Source of the DNA: CAZJFC01 sp964545245
GTDB lineage: Bacteria; Pseudomonadota; Alphaproteobacteria; Rickettsiales; 21-14-0-20-44-7
Direction: 5' to 3'
DNA: 31,570 nt
Assembly: GCA_964545245.1 (NCBI GenBank)
Contig: CAZJFC010000015.1
Span: forward strand, 1-31,570
Shown here: one piece after another, positions 22,782 through 30,886 of the stretch
Layout: each line of letters begins with the position of its first letter
Position numbering within the stretch: position 1 is the stretch's first letter
Made by a program: the position numbers and the translations under genes
The notes under the pieces: generated by a model
What the model was told of the DNA's origin: nothing
Database searches by the model: none
The model's input: the letters and a program-made list of their open reading frames with translations, nothing else

Positions 22782-25595
22782 CTACTCAAACACCTGCTTC
22801 AAAAACCCCGGAGCCAGCACCGAAAGCGGGTTCACCGTGATCGTCGGGTCGTCCATTTTGCCGGTCAGCTTGTAAGCAAGCGCGAAAACTCCGTCATTGC
22901 CGATCAGCACATCGCCCAGCAGCGGGATATTCCCCAGCAATGTATTTGCCGTATAGGCCGGAATGATGTTCCCGGAGATTTCCGCCTCATCGGTTTTGCG
23001 GTCGATCACGCCCTTGGCGGTCAGGCCGATNNNNNNNNNNACCATGCGGAATTCATCAACTTTCATTAGCTTGTCATTCATCCCGAATTTTGACTCAAGC
23101 TTTTTGAAACTAATCCCGTTGCCGCTGAGCGCATCCGCGATTCCGGTCAGCGAGCCAAGCGTGAGCAGCTTGGCGAGGGTCTGCGCTTTCACGATCCTGA
23201 ACCCGGTGATTTTGAAATCCCCCGTATAAGCCCCGCCTGCGCCGGAACCTTTAATCACCATCTTGCCGTCACGCATATTGTCATAAATGCCAAATGCCCG
23301 CAAAAACTGCCCTGCATCGTCGGATTGTATAAGCAGCCTGCCCGGCGTCATCTCGACACTATGCCCCTGCGCTTTGTAAGACAGCGTATCGCAGCCATTC
23401 TGCCAGCATTGCAGATCGAGCGAAACATTCGCCTGTTCCTGCTTATCCGCCATATAGAGCGTGTCCACCCTCATCAGCACACGGTACTGGTCGGTTGATT
23501 CCTCATCACTTTCATCCTCCCGCATATATTCAATCAGCGGGGCAACATCGGCTCTACGCCCTGTAAGACGGATAACCGGGTAAGGCTCCAGCGTCACATC
23601 CCCCGCCAGCTCGGTTTTCGGCATGGAGAATTTCGTGATATTCAGCCTGCCCAGCTTGTCATAATTGCGGCTTATGCTTCCATTGGCGGAAAGGTCAAAC
23701 GCATCCGATTTAAACTCCGCCATGCTAAGCTGCGGGTCGCTGTTATTGGGCTGGAGGATCTTCACCAGCATCCGCGCGCTGTCGCCCGGTTTTTTATGCA
23801 GGGCAAATTCAGGGATTTTAATTTCATAACCTTTCAAATCCAGTGCGGTGGAAACCGCAAGGTCGCCTTTCACCTGCTTTGCCTCGAACGCCACCGGCGC
23901 AGGCGCGGGGGTTATCACGCTAAGTTTAGGGTCAAGCACTGCAAGCGCCGTACCCTTCACCTCAAGGTCACTGCCGTTGATGGCAAGGCCCATATTCACA
24001 TTGCTGGCATTGCCCATGCCAAACAGGTTATTTGCCCTTGCCGTTTTTATGTCGGATTTCAGTTCCAGCCCCACTTCATCCAGCCGAAGTTTTGCAAGCA
24101 ACGGAAAAAATATCTTGGCGCGGGTGACGGATGGCCCGCTCACATCCGCCGCCTTGCTGATAATTTTTTTGCCTTTGCCCACTTTCACATAAAAATCGGC
24201 AAGGTCGGAAACATCGCCGTTAACGTCGCCTTCAATCACGATTTTTTCGGTGTCTTCGCCGATGCCGCTGATGAGAATATCCGTATTGGCGATTTTGGAT
24301 TTTCCAAGGTCGCCCCTGTCCACCAGTATATGCAGCGAATTCATGTTCAGTTTCGCATTGCCGAAAGCGTTTTTCACCGGCAGCAGGCTGTCATGGTATT
24401 TGATCCCCTGCTCGCTGAGCTGGAATTTGAGGTCAACCGCATCCACCGGGATATCGCCGGATTCCTGCATTTCCCTGGTTATATGAACCTTGGCGTGGGC
24501 ATCGCTGATTATACCGCCCGGCATTGATTTCACAATCCACGCCAGCGCGTTTTCGCCCACTCCCACCGGCCAGTATTTCCGCAAATCCCCGGTTTTCATC
24601 CGGTCGATTTTCGCGTCAACTTCAAAGCTTTTGAACTCCTCCGTTTTCAGGAAACCGGAAAGCTTCATGCCGTCATCAAACTCAAATCCGGCGCTTTGCA
24701 GCACCAGTTCCTTTTTTGCGCCGTCATAGCTGCCTTTCGCGTGGCCGGAAGCCACAATCCAGTTATCGCGCGAAACCTCCTGGTTATTATAATTCCCGCT
24801 CAGCGAGGTTATATCAAACTCTGCCACTTCCGGAATGAAGGCGGCAATATTCCCGGCGGTTTTGATGTTCCCGGTCATCGTAAGCGACATATCCTCAAAC
24901 TCCGGCACGGCTTGGCGGAAATGGTCTGTGGTAAAATTTTCTACAGTGGCATTGGCGACATATTCGCCCGTGTCAATTTCCGTATCCATTGCCAGCGTGA
25001 TCTTCTCGAACTCCGAGGGCTTAAGCTTGGCGTCGATGACCACCCGGCTCCGCTGGAACCTTGCCGTGGCAACCGATATCCGCCAGATCTGCTCCTCATT
25101 GAAAAGCTTGAGTTTGCCGTTACGCACCTCGATATTTTTCAGCCGCGAAAGGTCAAAATCCCCGACATCGATATCCGTATCGGCATTGATTTCCGAAACC
25201 TCGCTTTCCGGCGTCATTATTTTCCCAAGGTCGATTTCAGGGCCGACCAGCACAAGTTTTGAAGGGACAAGGTTGCCCTTTATCAGATAAAACAGATCAT
25301 AATTCAGGCTGATTTCGGGCAGGTTTGCAATGCGCTGGTCTTCAGCATTAAAAATCTCCACGTCATAAGCGCCGATGTAGAGCAAATCATCCAGCCCGCC
25401 CCATCTCAGGCTCGCCCCGCCGATCTTGACATGCCCCGCGATAACATCGCTCAGCGATTCTTCAATGAACCCGGCATAACGCGAAAGGTCGCGCGGGCCG
25501 GTTGCCGCCCACAGCACGAGCGAGGCGGAGCCAACCACCGTTATCGTGAACACGATGGCAAAAAATAACAAAATGATTTTCAGAAATTTTCTCAT
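22782..25595 (-). CDS. AsmA-like, YhdP-type large envelope protein
   Basis: A 937-residue protein with one N-terminal membrane helix (about residues 5-31) and a very long beta-rich periplasmic part. The C-terminal region matches the AsmA-like C-terminal domain of YhdP proteins: TPGRLLIQSDDAGQFLRAFG, LLTLGSLTGIADALSGNGI, ISGNIIPAYTANTLLGNIP and the terminal TVNPLSVLAPGFLKQVFE. YhdP/TamB/AsmA proteins are thought to bridge the periplasm and help phospholipids reach the outer membrane. The scaffold gap (10 N at 23031-23040) falls at about residues 852-855; the frame is the same on both sides and family spacing suggests few or no bases are missing. It lies downstream of the small membrane protein behind a terminator-like hairpin. 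Confidence 0.9.
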   Translation of the reverse strand: MRKFLKIILLFFAIVFTITVVGSASLVLWAATGPRDLSRYAGFIEESLSDVIAGHVKIGGASLRWGGLDDLLYIGAYDVEIFNAEDQRIANLPEISLNYDLFYLIKGNLVPSKLVLVGPEIDLGKIMTPESEVSEINADTDIDVGDFDLSRLKNIEVRNGKLKLFNEEQIWRISVATARFQRSRVVIDAKLKPSEFEKITLAMDTEIDTGEYVANATVENFTTDHFRQAVPEFEDMSLTMTGNIKTAGNIAAFIPEVAEFDITSLSGNYNNQEVSRDNWIVASGHAKGSYDGAKKELVLQSAGFEFDDGMKLSGFLKTEEFKSFEVDAKIDRMKTGDLRKYWPVGVGENALAWIVKSMPGGIISDAHAKVHITREMQESGDIPVDAVDLKFQLSEQGIKYHDSLLPVKNAFGNAKLNMNSLHILVDRGDLGKSKIANTDILISGIGEDTEKIVIEGDVNGDVSDLADFYVKVGKGKKIISKAADVSGPSVTRAKIFFPLLAKLRLDEVGLELKSDIKTARANNLFGMGNASNVNMGLAINGSDLEVKGTALAVLDPKLSVITPAPAPVAFEAKQVKGDLAVSTALDLKGYEIKIPEFALHKKPGDSARMLVKILQPNNSDPQLSMAEFKSDAFDLSANGSISRNYDKLGRLNITKFSMPKTELAGDVTLEPYPVIRLTGRRADVAPLIEYMREDESDEESTDQYRVLMRVDTLYMADKQEQANVSLDLQCWQNGCDTLSYKAQGHSVEMTPGRLLIQSDDAGQFLRAFGIYDNMRDGKMVIKGSGAGGAYTGDFKITGFRIVKAQTLAKLLTLGSLTGIADALSGNGISFKKLESKFGMNDKLMKVDEFRMXXXXIGLTAKGVIDRKTDEAEISGNIIPAYTANTLLGNIPLLGDVLIGNDGVFALAYKLTGKMDDPTITVNPLSVLAPGFLKQVFE
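23031..23040. other. Assembly gap (10 N)
   Basis: Ten undetermined bases inside the AsmA-like gene. Both sides translate in the same frame with conserved family sequence. The first partly known codon is GTN (Val), so about three residues are unknown. Confidence 0.99.
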
Positions 25596-25612
25596 TCAAT
25601 AAACACCTAAAG

Positions 25613-25652
25613 CAAAAAACAACCAGCACGCAACAATTGCTGCGCGCCGGTT
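25613..25652 (-). terminator. Rho-independent terminator-like hairpin just before the AsmA-like gene
   Basis: On the minus strand the two 16-nt arms at 25637-25652 and 25621-25636 are complementary except for three positions that would be G-U pairs in RNA. The stem is followed by TTG and then by a T-rich end (25614-25619 is six A on the plus strand). The T-tract ends 18 nt before the AsmA-like ATG and is followed directly by its AGG ribosome binding site, so the element could terminate the upstream pair or act as an attenuator. Confidence 0.62.
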
Positions 25653-25682
25653 TACCCAATCCCTTTCCCCAAATTCTGGCAG

Positions 25683-26096
25683 CTACCTGCCCTTGACTTC
25701 CGGGCCCCATTCTTCAATCAGTTGGCTGATCCTCTCCCGTATGCGCAGCGCATGCCGCTCATTTTTATAATCCACAATAATAACCACCACTTTCGGCACG
25801 AGCCAGACGACAAAATAGCCGATCGCCGCGAAAACATACATGGTCATCAGGTTCACCGGGGTGATCATCTCCGAGAACGTTCCCGCGTTGAGCGGGCTGT
25901 TCAGGAAATCGGTGAACTTGGTGGCAACCCCCGCAAGGTTGAAGAACAAAACGGTCTGGAACGTGTTTTTTCCCGGACGGACATCCACAATGAAAGCCAC
26001 GATCGCCGGCGCAAGGCCGACAGCCGTGAACATGAACATCTTGGGTGAGACCACCAGCAAAAGAACCGAGATTATTCCTGCGAAAATTTTTATCAT
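25683..26096 (-). CDS. Small integral membrane protein coupled to the pseudokinase
   Basis: I do not recognise this 137-residue protein. It is strongly hydrophobic: membrane-like segments at about residues 4-17, 21-37 and 84-109, with a weaker one at 47-60. A short polar turn DVRPGKNTF lies between the second and the weaker segment, and a charged C-terminal tail (NERHALRIRERISQLIEEW) looks like an amphipathic helix. Its ATG overlaps the stop of the upstream pseudokinase gene by 4 bp (ATGA at 26093-26096), so the two are made together and may form a complex in the membrane. A terminator-like hairpin follows. Its role can only be guessed from its partner. Confidence 0.85.
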   Translation of the reverse strand: MIKIFAGIISVLLLVVSPKMFMFTAVGLAPAIVAFIVDVRPGKNTFQTVLFFNLAGVATKFTDFLNSPLNAGTFSEMITPVNLMTMYVFAAIGYFVVWLVPKVVVIIVDYKNERHALRIRERISQLIEEWGPEVKGR

Positions 26097-28216
26097 GCCG
26101 TTTTCAATACCAATATGGTTAGGAAGGTTAACACGCCGAGGATCTTGGCGAGGTAAAGCCCGTATTGATAACTTGAATTCTGGCTCATGGTGAGCGCCTG
26201 CCTTGCGCGTATCATCTTGAGTTCGGAATCAAGCATCACATAATTGCGGTGCGCTTCATAGAACCCTTCGATGTCGCGCTGGAAATAATCGTTGTGGCAA
26301 AGGAGCTGGAGCATGTTTTCAAGGTTGCCCTGCTCAGCCGTCACTTTCAGTTCGTCACCCAGTTCCTTGCGCAGCCTGCGGCTATGGAGAGAATCGATCG
26401 TGTTCTTCAGCTTGCTGGCTAGCCAGTTCCCAAGGCCGCTCAGCTTTCCGGTATTGGATTTCCTCTGCGCGAAAGCCAGCAGGGCGAGTTTCACGAGCTG
26501 CACCTTCCCCTTCTCATCCTTAAGGTGCCGCATAACCTTGAGCTTGATTTCCTGCGAAAGCTCAAGCTTGCTGGCGAGAAAAGCGCCGATATGCCTGTCC
26601 ACCGCCTCGCCCGCAGCGAGCTTGGTTGCGTTATCATTCAGGAAATAAAGCAACTGCCCGATATCGATGATATATTGCTGCGCGAGCATTGAGCTTTGGC
26701 AGGCCAGCGTAGGGTTCAGGTCATAAAGGCAGCGTTCCATGCCGAAGCCGATGCCCTTGAATTTTATATTGTTCTGGAGCCGCTGGAGCACCCACCTGTC
26801 GGCCTTCTGGTCGTTCACGCTCCTTACCGCCTTATAATCAAGCAGGTTGAGGCGGATGATGTCATGGAAATTCTGCAGGTCGGCCTGTGACTGGTGCGCC
26901 CAGGCATTAGCCAGCACGGCCCCTGCGCCATCGACGTTCACCGCCATGTTCCTGAGCCGGATCGGCGCGTCAGGGTCAAGCAATATGAGCGTTTTGGCGA
27001 CGAGTTCGTCATCATCGGCGCGGGATTTTGACTTCTCCCCTCCCGCCGAGGCCACTGCCGCCGCGATATTATCGCCTGTTTCAAGGTCGCTAACGCTTAA
27101 ATCGAGCCATTTGATGAGTTTCTTGTCGCGGATGTCCTTGGAGGCAAGGTCCCAGTTAAGGAAGTAAGTATGGGCGAGGTGTTTTTTGTTAAAATGCTGG
27201 ACACCGGCAAAATCATAATGGCGCACCGCCTCCCTGCGCCCCTTGGGGCGGATGAGGTTATATTTCTTGCCGCGCACCCAGTTATAAACCTGTTCATACC
27301 CCCATCTTTCATTGGGGCTGTCGGTCAATAGCCCGCGCAGGAGGTCGGTTATCCTCGGCGGCAGCTCCGCCGTGCCGACATAAGCGTTATAACTGCCCTT
27401 GACAAGGCGTTGGGAGATAAACTCATTCTGTTCCACAATCCGCCCCGGCATATCGCCGGTTATGCAATAGAGGACCAGTACGCCCAGCGCGAAATAATCG
27501 TTTTGCAGCGTTCCCGCGCCCTTGCCGAGAGGCATCGCCTGTGCGCGGTGGATATCCTCATAAGACGCATATTGCGAATATCCGCAAGGCTCGGAAAAGC
27601 TTTCCGCCAGCACAAGCCCCGGCGCGTCAAGGGAAGTGATGAAGACCGTATCATGGTTGATGCGCCCGTGGACTATCTCGTTTTCCATGAAAAGCTTAAG
27701 CACCTCATTGATCGGTGAAACGATCTCACTGGCAATGAAATCCTCGTTGAGCAATGGCCGCTGCGGAAGCTTCACTTCGCCGAAATTTTTCTTGTGCTCC
27801 TCCAATATGGCGGAAAGCGGCACTCCACGCGGTTTTTCGCAAATGATGGCAAAACTGCCTATCTCGCCACGGGCAACATCGGTGAAGCCAGAATCCGCCA
27901 CGTTTGAAAAATTCGGGTGGAAGAATTGCCGCGCTTTCTGGATCGAACTGAACCTGATGGGAAGTATGTTGCTTATGATGCTTGCGTAGATACCTTCTTT
28001 CTGCTTGGCGTCGCGCACTTCAAAGGCTTTTGAGAAAATGCCGGTGAATTCGCGTACCGGCCTGTCGGGATAGATTGTATATCTCTCCGGCAGGTTGAAC
28101 TTCTTTACGGACTCGCCCATGCGTGTAGTAGCGACGGAATCCCCGTCACCATAATCGCTTCCGCCCATTATCTCGTCCAGAAACTCAGGGCCGCTGGCTT
28201 TGCTTTCACTACTCAT
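26093..28216 (-). CDS. Tail-anchored protein with a degenerate Ser/Thr kinase (pseudokinase) domain
   Basis: A 707-residue protein. Residues of about 45-315 follow the plan of a Ser/Thr kinase: an N-lobe with FEVRDAKQKEGIYASII, a hinge FAIICEKPRGVPLSAIL, a catalytic-loop equivalent HGRINHDTV (183-191), an activation-segment equivalent LAESF (203-207), the alphaF segment NDYFALGVLVLYCITG (239-254), and NERWGYEQV (302-310). The catalytic-loop Asp is replaced by Arg, the following Lys by Asn and the metal-binding Asn by Thr. DFG is replaced by ESF, and no glycine loop is visible, so phosphotransfer looks unlikely. About residues 320-680 form a mainly helical, unrecognised region, and a single membrane helix (about 686-704) ends the protein, giving a cytoplasmic tail-anchored topology. 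It is coupled by an ATGA overlap to a small membrane protein. Confidence 0.85.
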   Translation of the reverse strand: MSSESKASGPEFLDEIMGGSDYGDGDSVATTRMGESVKKFNLPERYTIYPDRPVREFTGIFSKAFEVRDAKQKEGIYASIISNILPIRFSSIQKARQFFHPNFSNVADSGFTDVARGEIGSFAIICEKPRGVPLSAILEEHKKNFGEVKLPQRPLLNEDFIASEIVSPINEVLKLFMENEIVHGRINHDTVFITSLDAPGLVLAESFSEPCGYSQYASYEDIHRAQAMPLGKGAGTLQNDYFALGVLVLYCITGDMPGRIVEQNEFISQRLVKGSYNAYVGTAELPPRITDLLRGLLTDSPNERWGYEQVYNWVRGKKYNLIRPKGRREAVRHYDFAGVQHFNKKHLAHTYFLNWDLASKDIRDKKLIKWLDLSVSDLETGDNIAAAVASAGGEKSKSRADDDELVAKTLILLDPDAPIRLRNMAVNVDGAGAVLANAWAHQSQADLQNFHDIIRLNLLDYKAVRSVNDQKADRWVLQRLQNNIKFKGIGFGMERCLYDLNPTLACQSSMLAQQYIIDIGQLLYFLNDNATKLAAGEAVDRHIGAFLASKLELSQEIKLKVMRHLKDEKGKVQLVKLALLAFAQRKSNTGKLSGLGNWLASKLKNTIDSLHSRRLRKELGDELKVTAEQGNLENMLQLLCHNDYFQRDIEGFYEAHRNYVMLDSELKMIRARQALTMSQNSSYQYGLYLAKILGVLTFLTILVLKTA

Positions 28217-28270
28217 AATTAATCTTTACCAATATTACCGTTATCGTTATTAAGGTACATAAAATCTTGC

Positions 28271-28298
28271 TTTACTGTGCCATTAACCAAAATATAAT
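28271..28298 (+). promoter_or_regulatory. hemE promoter; implies a leaderless mRNA with GTG start
   Basis: TTTACT (28271-28276), 16-bp spacer and a perfect TATAAT (28293-28298). The GTG start codon begins 9 nt after the last T of the -10, at the expected transcription start. An in-frame TAA (28295-28297) inside the -10 excludes an upstream start codon. Confidence 0.6.
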
Positions 28299-28306
28299 CC
28301 CAACCT

Positions 28307-29305
28307 GTGCCAAAAAAACTAATCAGAGCGCTCAACGGCGAGCCAAACCCCACTCCACCGTTCTGGTTCATGCGTCAGGCAGGCAGGTACCTGCCCGAAT
28401 ACCGCGCCACCCGCGAACAGGCAGGCAGTTTCCTCAAGCTCTGCTTCAACCCGGAGCTGGCGGCGGAAGTCACCATGCAGCCCATCCGGCGTTATGGCAT
28501 GAGCGCGGCGATCCTTTTTGCCGACATCCTCGTTATCCCGCTCGCGCTTGGGCAGGAGGTGCGTTTTGAGAACGGCGAAGGGCCAAAGCTCTCCCCGCTG
28601 GAAACCGGCAAGCTGCAATTCGATGAATCAAAACTTTCCTCCATTTACGAAACCCTAAAACTGTTAACCGGCCAACTCCCCGATGATGTGGCACTGATTG
28701 GCTTTGCTGGCAGCCCGTGGACGGTCGCCACCTATATGGTAGAGGGCGACAGCAGCAAGGATTTCCAGAAAACCAAAACCTTTGCCTATAACAACCCGGA
28801 AGAATTCTCCCTTCTGGTTGAAATTCTGGTTGATGCAACATCGTGTTACCTCATTTCCCAAATTGAAGCCGGGGCGGAAACGCTCCAGCTTTTTGACTCA
28901 TGGGCGGGCGAGCTTGCCCCGGACGAGTTCCGCAAATGGGTCATCGAACCAACCGCAAAGATCATCCGCAACATCCGCGCCGCGCATCCTGACATCAAAA
29001 TCATCGGCTTCCCCCGCCGCGCGAACCTGATGCTTCAGGAATTCGTTTCCGCCACCGGGGTTGACGCGATAAGCCTCGATTCCACCGTCCCGCTGGAATG
29101 GGCATTCGCGAACCTTAACTGCACGATTCAAGGCAACCTCGACCCGCTGGTTCTCCTTTCCGGTAAAACCGCCATCGAACGCGAAACAAAAAAAATCCTA
29201 AAACTGTCCAAAGGCAAACCCTTCATCTTCAACCTGGGCCACGGCATAACCCAATTCACCCCCCCGGAAAATGTCCAATTGGTTTGCGATATCATCAATT
29301 CTTAG
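28307..29305 (+). CDS. hemE: Uroporphyrinogen decarboxylase
   Basis: A 332-residue cytoplasmic enzyme that removes four carboxyl groups from uroporphyrinogen III to give coproporphyrinogen III. Conserved parts are the N-terminal FMRQAGRYLPEYR, FADILVIPLALGQEV, GFAGSPWTVATYMVEG, the tyrosine/serine-containing LFDSWAGELAP and the C-terminal FNLGHGITQFTPPENV. Translation must start at GTG 28307: an in-frame stop lies 10 nt upstream and the next ATG is inside the conserved MRQAGRY motif. No Shine-Dalgarno sequence is visible. It is divergent from the pseudokinase gene and convergent with trpE. Confidence 0.97.
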   Translation: MPKKLIRALNGEPNPTPPFWFMRQAGRYLPEYRATREQAGSFLKLCFNPELAAEVTMQPIRRYGMSAAILFADILVIPLALGQEVRFENGEGPKLSPLETGKLQFDESKLSSIYETLKLLTGQLPDDVALIGFAGSPWTVATYMVEGDSSKDFQKTKTFAYNNPEEFSLLVEILVDATSCYLISQIEAGAETLQLFDSWAGELAPDEFRKWVIEPTAKIIRNIRAAHPDIKIIGFPRRANLMLQEFVSATGVDAISLDSTVPLEWAFANLNCTIQGNLDPLVLLSGKTAIERETKKILKLSKGKPFIFNLGHGITQFTPPENVQLVCDIINS

Positions 29306-29307
29306 AA

Positions 29308-29384
29308 CCACCTCCCCCATCCCCTCCTGATAGGAGGGGTGAAGTTATAACTCCCTCTCCTATCAGGAGGGGATGGGGTGAGGT
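29308..29384. repeat. Paired inverted palindromic repeats between hemE and trpE
   Basis: Two imperfect inverted copies of a unit of about 31 bp: left 29308-29339 containing CCCCTCCTGATAGGAGGGG (29321-29339), right 29353-29384 containing CTCCTATCAGGAGGGG. The arms are separated by about 13 bp. The whole can fold as one long hairpin or two short ones. It occupies nearly the full convergent interval and lacks a T-tract. Confidence 0.85.
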
Positions 29385-29403
29385 ACCCCCTAAAACCTAG
29401 CGC

Positions 29404-30873
29404 CTAACAATACTGCCCCGCCTCTTCCGCGGCCTTCATCAACGCACGCGCCTTGCTCAGCGTTTCCTGATACTCCGCCTCCGGGTCGGAATCGGCCACC
29501 ACGCCGCCGCCTGCCTGAAGGTAAATCTTCCCTTCCTTGATGAGCGCGGTGCGGAGGCCGATGCAGCTATCCATCTGCTCACCGGCGAAATAGCCGATCG
29601 CCCCGGCATAGAATTTGCGTTTCACCTTCTCGATCTCGTCAATGATCTCCATCGCGCGGATTTTCGGCGCGCCGCTTACCGTCCCCGCCGGGAAGCCCGC
29701 CGCCAGCGCGTCAATCACGTCCTTGCCCTCGGCGATCTGCCCCTCGACATTAGAAACGATGTGCATCACATGGGAATAATATTCGATCACCATGCGCTCC
29801 GTCACCCTCACCGAAGAAGTTTTCGCCACCCGGCCAACATCGTTGCGGCCAAGGTCGAGCAGCATCAGATGCTCGGCGAGTTCCTTCTGGTCGGAAAGGA
29901 GGTCGGCGGCCAGCGCCTTGTCCTCCGCCTCGTTTTTGCCGCGTTTGCGCGTCCCCGCGATTGGGCGCACAGTCACCTTTCCCTCGCGCAGCCGCACCAG
30001 TATTTCCGGGCTGGAACCCACGATATGGAAGTTCCTGAGCTTGATAAAAAACAGGAACGGCGAGGGATTCAAATGGCGCAGCGAGCGGTAAAACGCGAAT
30101 GGCGGTAGCGGGAATTTTGCCGAAAACCTTTGCGAAGGCACAAGCTGGAAAACATCCCCGGCACGGATGTATTCCTTGGCTTTTTCCACCATGCCGTGAT
30201 ATTCCTCGCGCGTGCAGTTGGACTCGAACTCCACTTTTTTGTTGCAGCCCGAAAGCCCGGTTTTCGCCGCCGGGTTTTTGTCACCAATCGCCACCAGCAG
30301 CCTTTCAACCAGCTTCCTTGCCGCCTTATAAGCCGCTTCAGCCTTGGTTTTTCCGTTGTTATAAACCGGCGTGACGATTGAAAGCTCATCCTGTATCGTG
30401 TCGATGATAAGCAGCGCCTCCGGCACGAACAACACACCGTCCGGCACACCCAGTTCATCTTTGTTTGAATCAGGTATCTTCTCGAACAGCCGCACCGTGT
30501 CATAGCCCAAATACCCAAACAACCCGGTAGACATCGGCGGCAATTCCTGCGGGATTTCCAGCACCGTTTCGCGCACCAGTTTTTTTAAGGAAACAAGCGC
30601 CGGTTCATCAACTTTTTTTCCGTCAAGCTCGGCGGTGTTGCCTTCGCATTTCCATATCAGCCTGCTGCCCAGCCCGATGATCGAATACCTGCCGCGCGTT
30701 TCGCCGCCATGCACTGATTCAAACAAAAAGCAGTAATCGTATTTATCCTGCAATTTCGCCATCAGCGAAACCGGGGTGAACAAATCCGACGAAATTTTCG
30801 CGTAGACAAGCTTCCCCCTGCTTTCGGCGAAACCGTTCTTAAAGCTCTCAAATGCGGGAAAAATTTCAGCCAT
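29404..30873 (-). CDS. trpE: Anthranilate synthase component I
   Basis: A 489-residue chorismate-utilising enzyme. With the glutamine amidotransferase TrpG it makes anthranilate, the first step of tryptophan synthesis. The chorismate-binding core is intact: LMLLDLGRNDVGRV, GFPAGTVSGAPKIRAMEIIDE, FYAGAIGYF, CIGLRTALI and the C-terminal LQAGGGVVADSDPEAEYQET. The N-terminal part contains the tryptophan-sensing region (YSFLFESVHGGE-like, visible as YCFLFESVHGGETRGRYSIIG). I chose ATG 30873 (MAEIFPAF); an in-frame TTG at 30894 would overlap ppiD by 8 bp. trpG does not follow: the next gene is convergent hemE, so trpG/trpD are elsewhere. It lies 13 bp after ppiD, an order common in alphaproteobacteria. 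Confidence 0.96.
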   Translation of the reverse strand: MAEIFPAFESFKNGFAESRGKLVYAKISSDLFTPVSLMAKLQDKYDYCFLFESVHGGETRGRYSIIGLGSRLIWKCEGNTAELDGKKVDEPALVSLKKLVRETVLEIPQELPPMSTGLFGYLGYDTVRLFEKIPDSNKDELGVPDGVLFVPEALLIIDTIQDELSIVTPVYNNGKTKAEAAYKAARKLVERLLVAIGDKNPAAKTGLSGCNKKVEFESNCTREEYHGMVEKAKEYIRAGDVFQLVPSQRFSAKFPLPPFAFYRSLRHLNPSPFLFFIKLRNFHIVGSSPEILVRLREGKVTVRPIAGTRKRGKNEAEDKALAADLLSDQKELAEHLMLLDLGRNDVGRVAKTSSVRVTERMVIEYYSHVMHIVSNVEGQIAEGKDVIDALAAGFPAGTVSGAPKIRAMEIIDEIEKVKRKFYAGAIGYFAGEQMDSCIGLRTALIKEGKIYLQAGGGVVADSDPEAEYQETLSKARALMKAAEEAGQYC

Positions 30874-30886
30874 CAATAACCCCGTA

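Noticed and set aside
23796..24527. A 243-codon plus-strand open frame inside the AsmA-like gene
   Set aside because: Antisense to a complete, recognisable gene; composition (His, Phe, Arg) is typical of shadow frames.
26093..28216. Annotation as an active serine/threonine protein kinase
   Set aside because: The catalytic Asp, the adjacent Lys, the metal-binding Asn and the DFG motif are all replaced.
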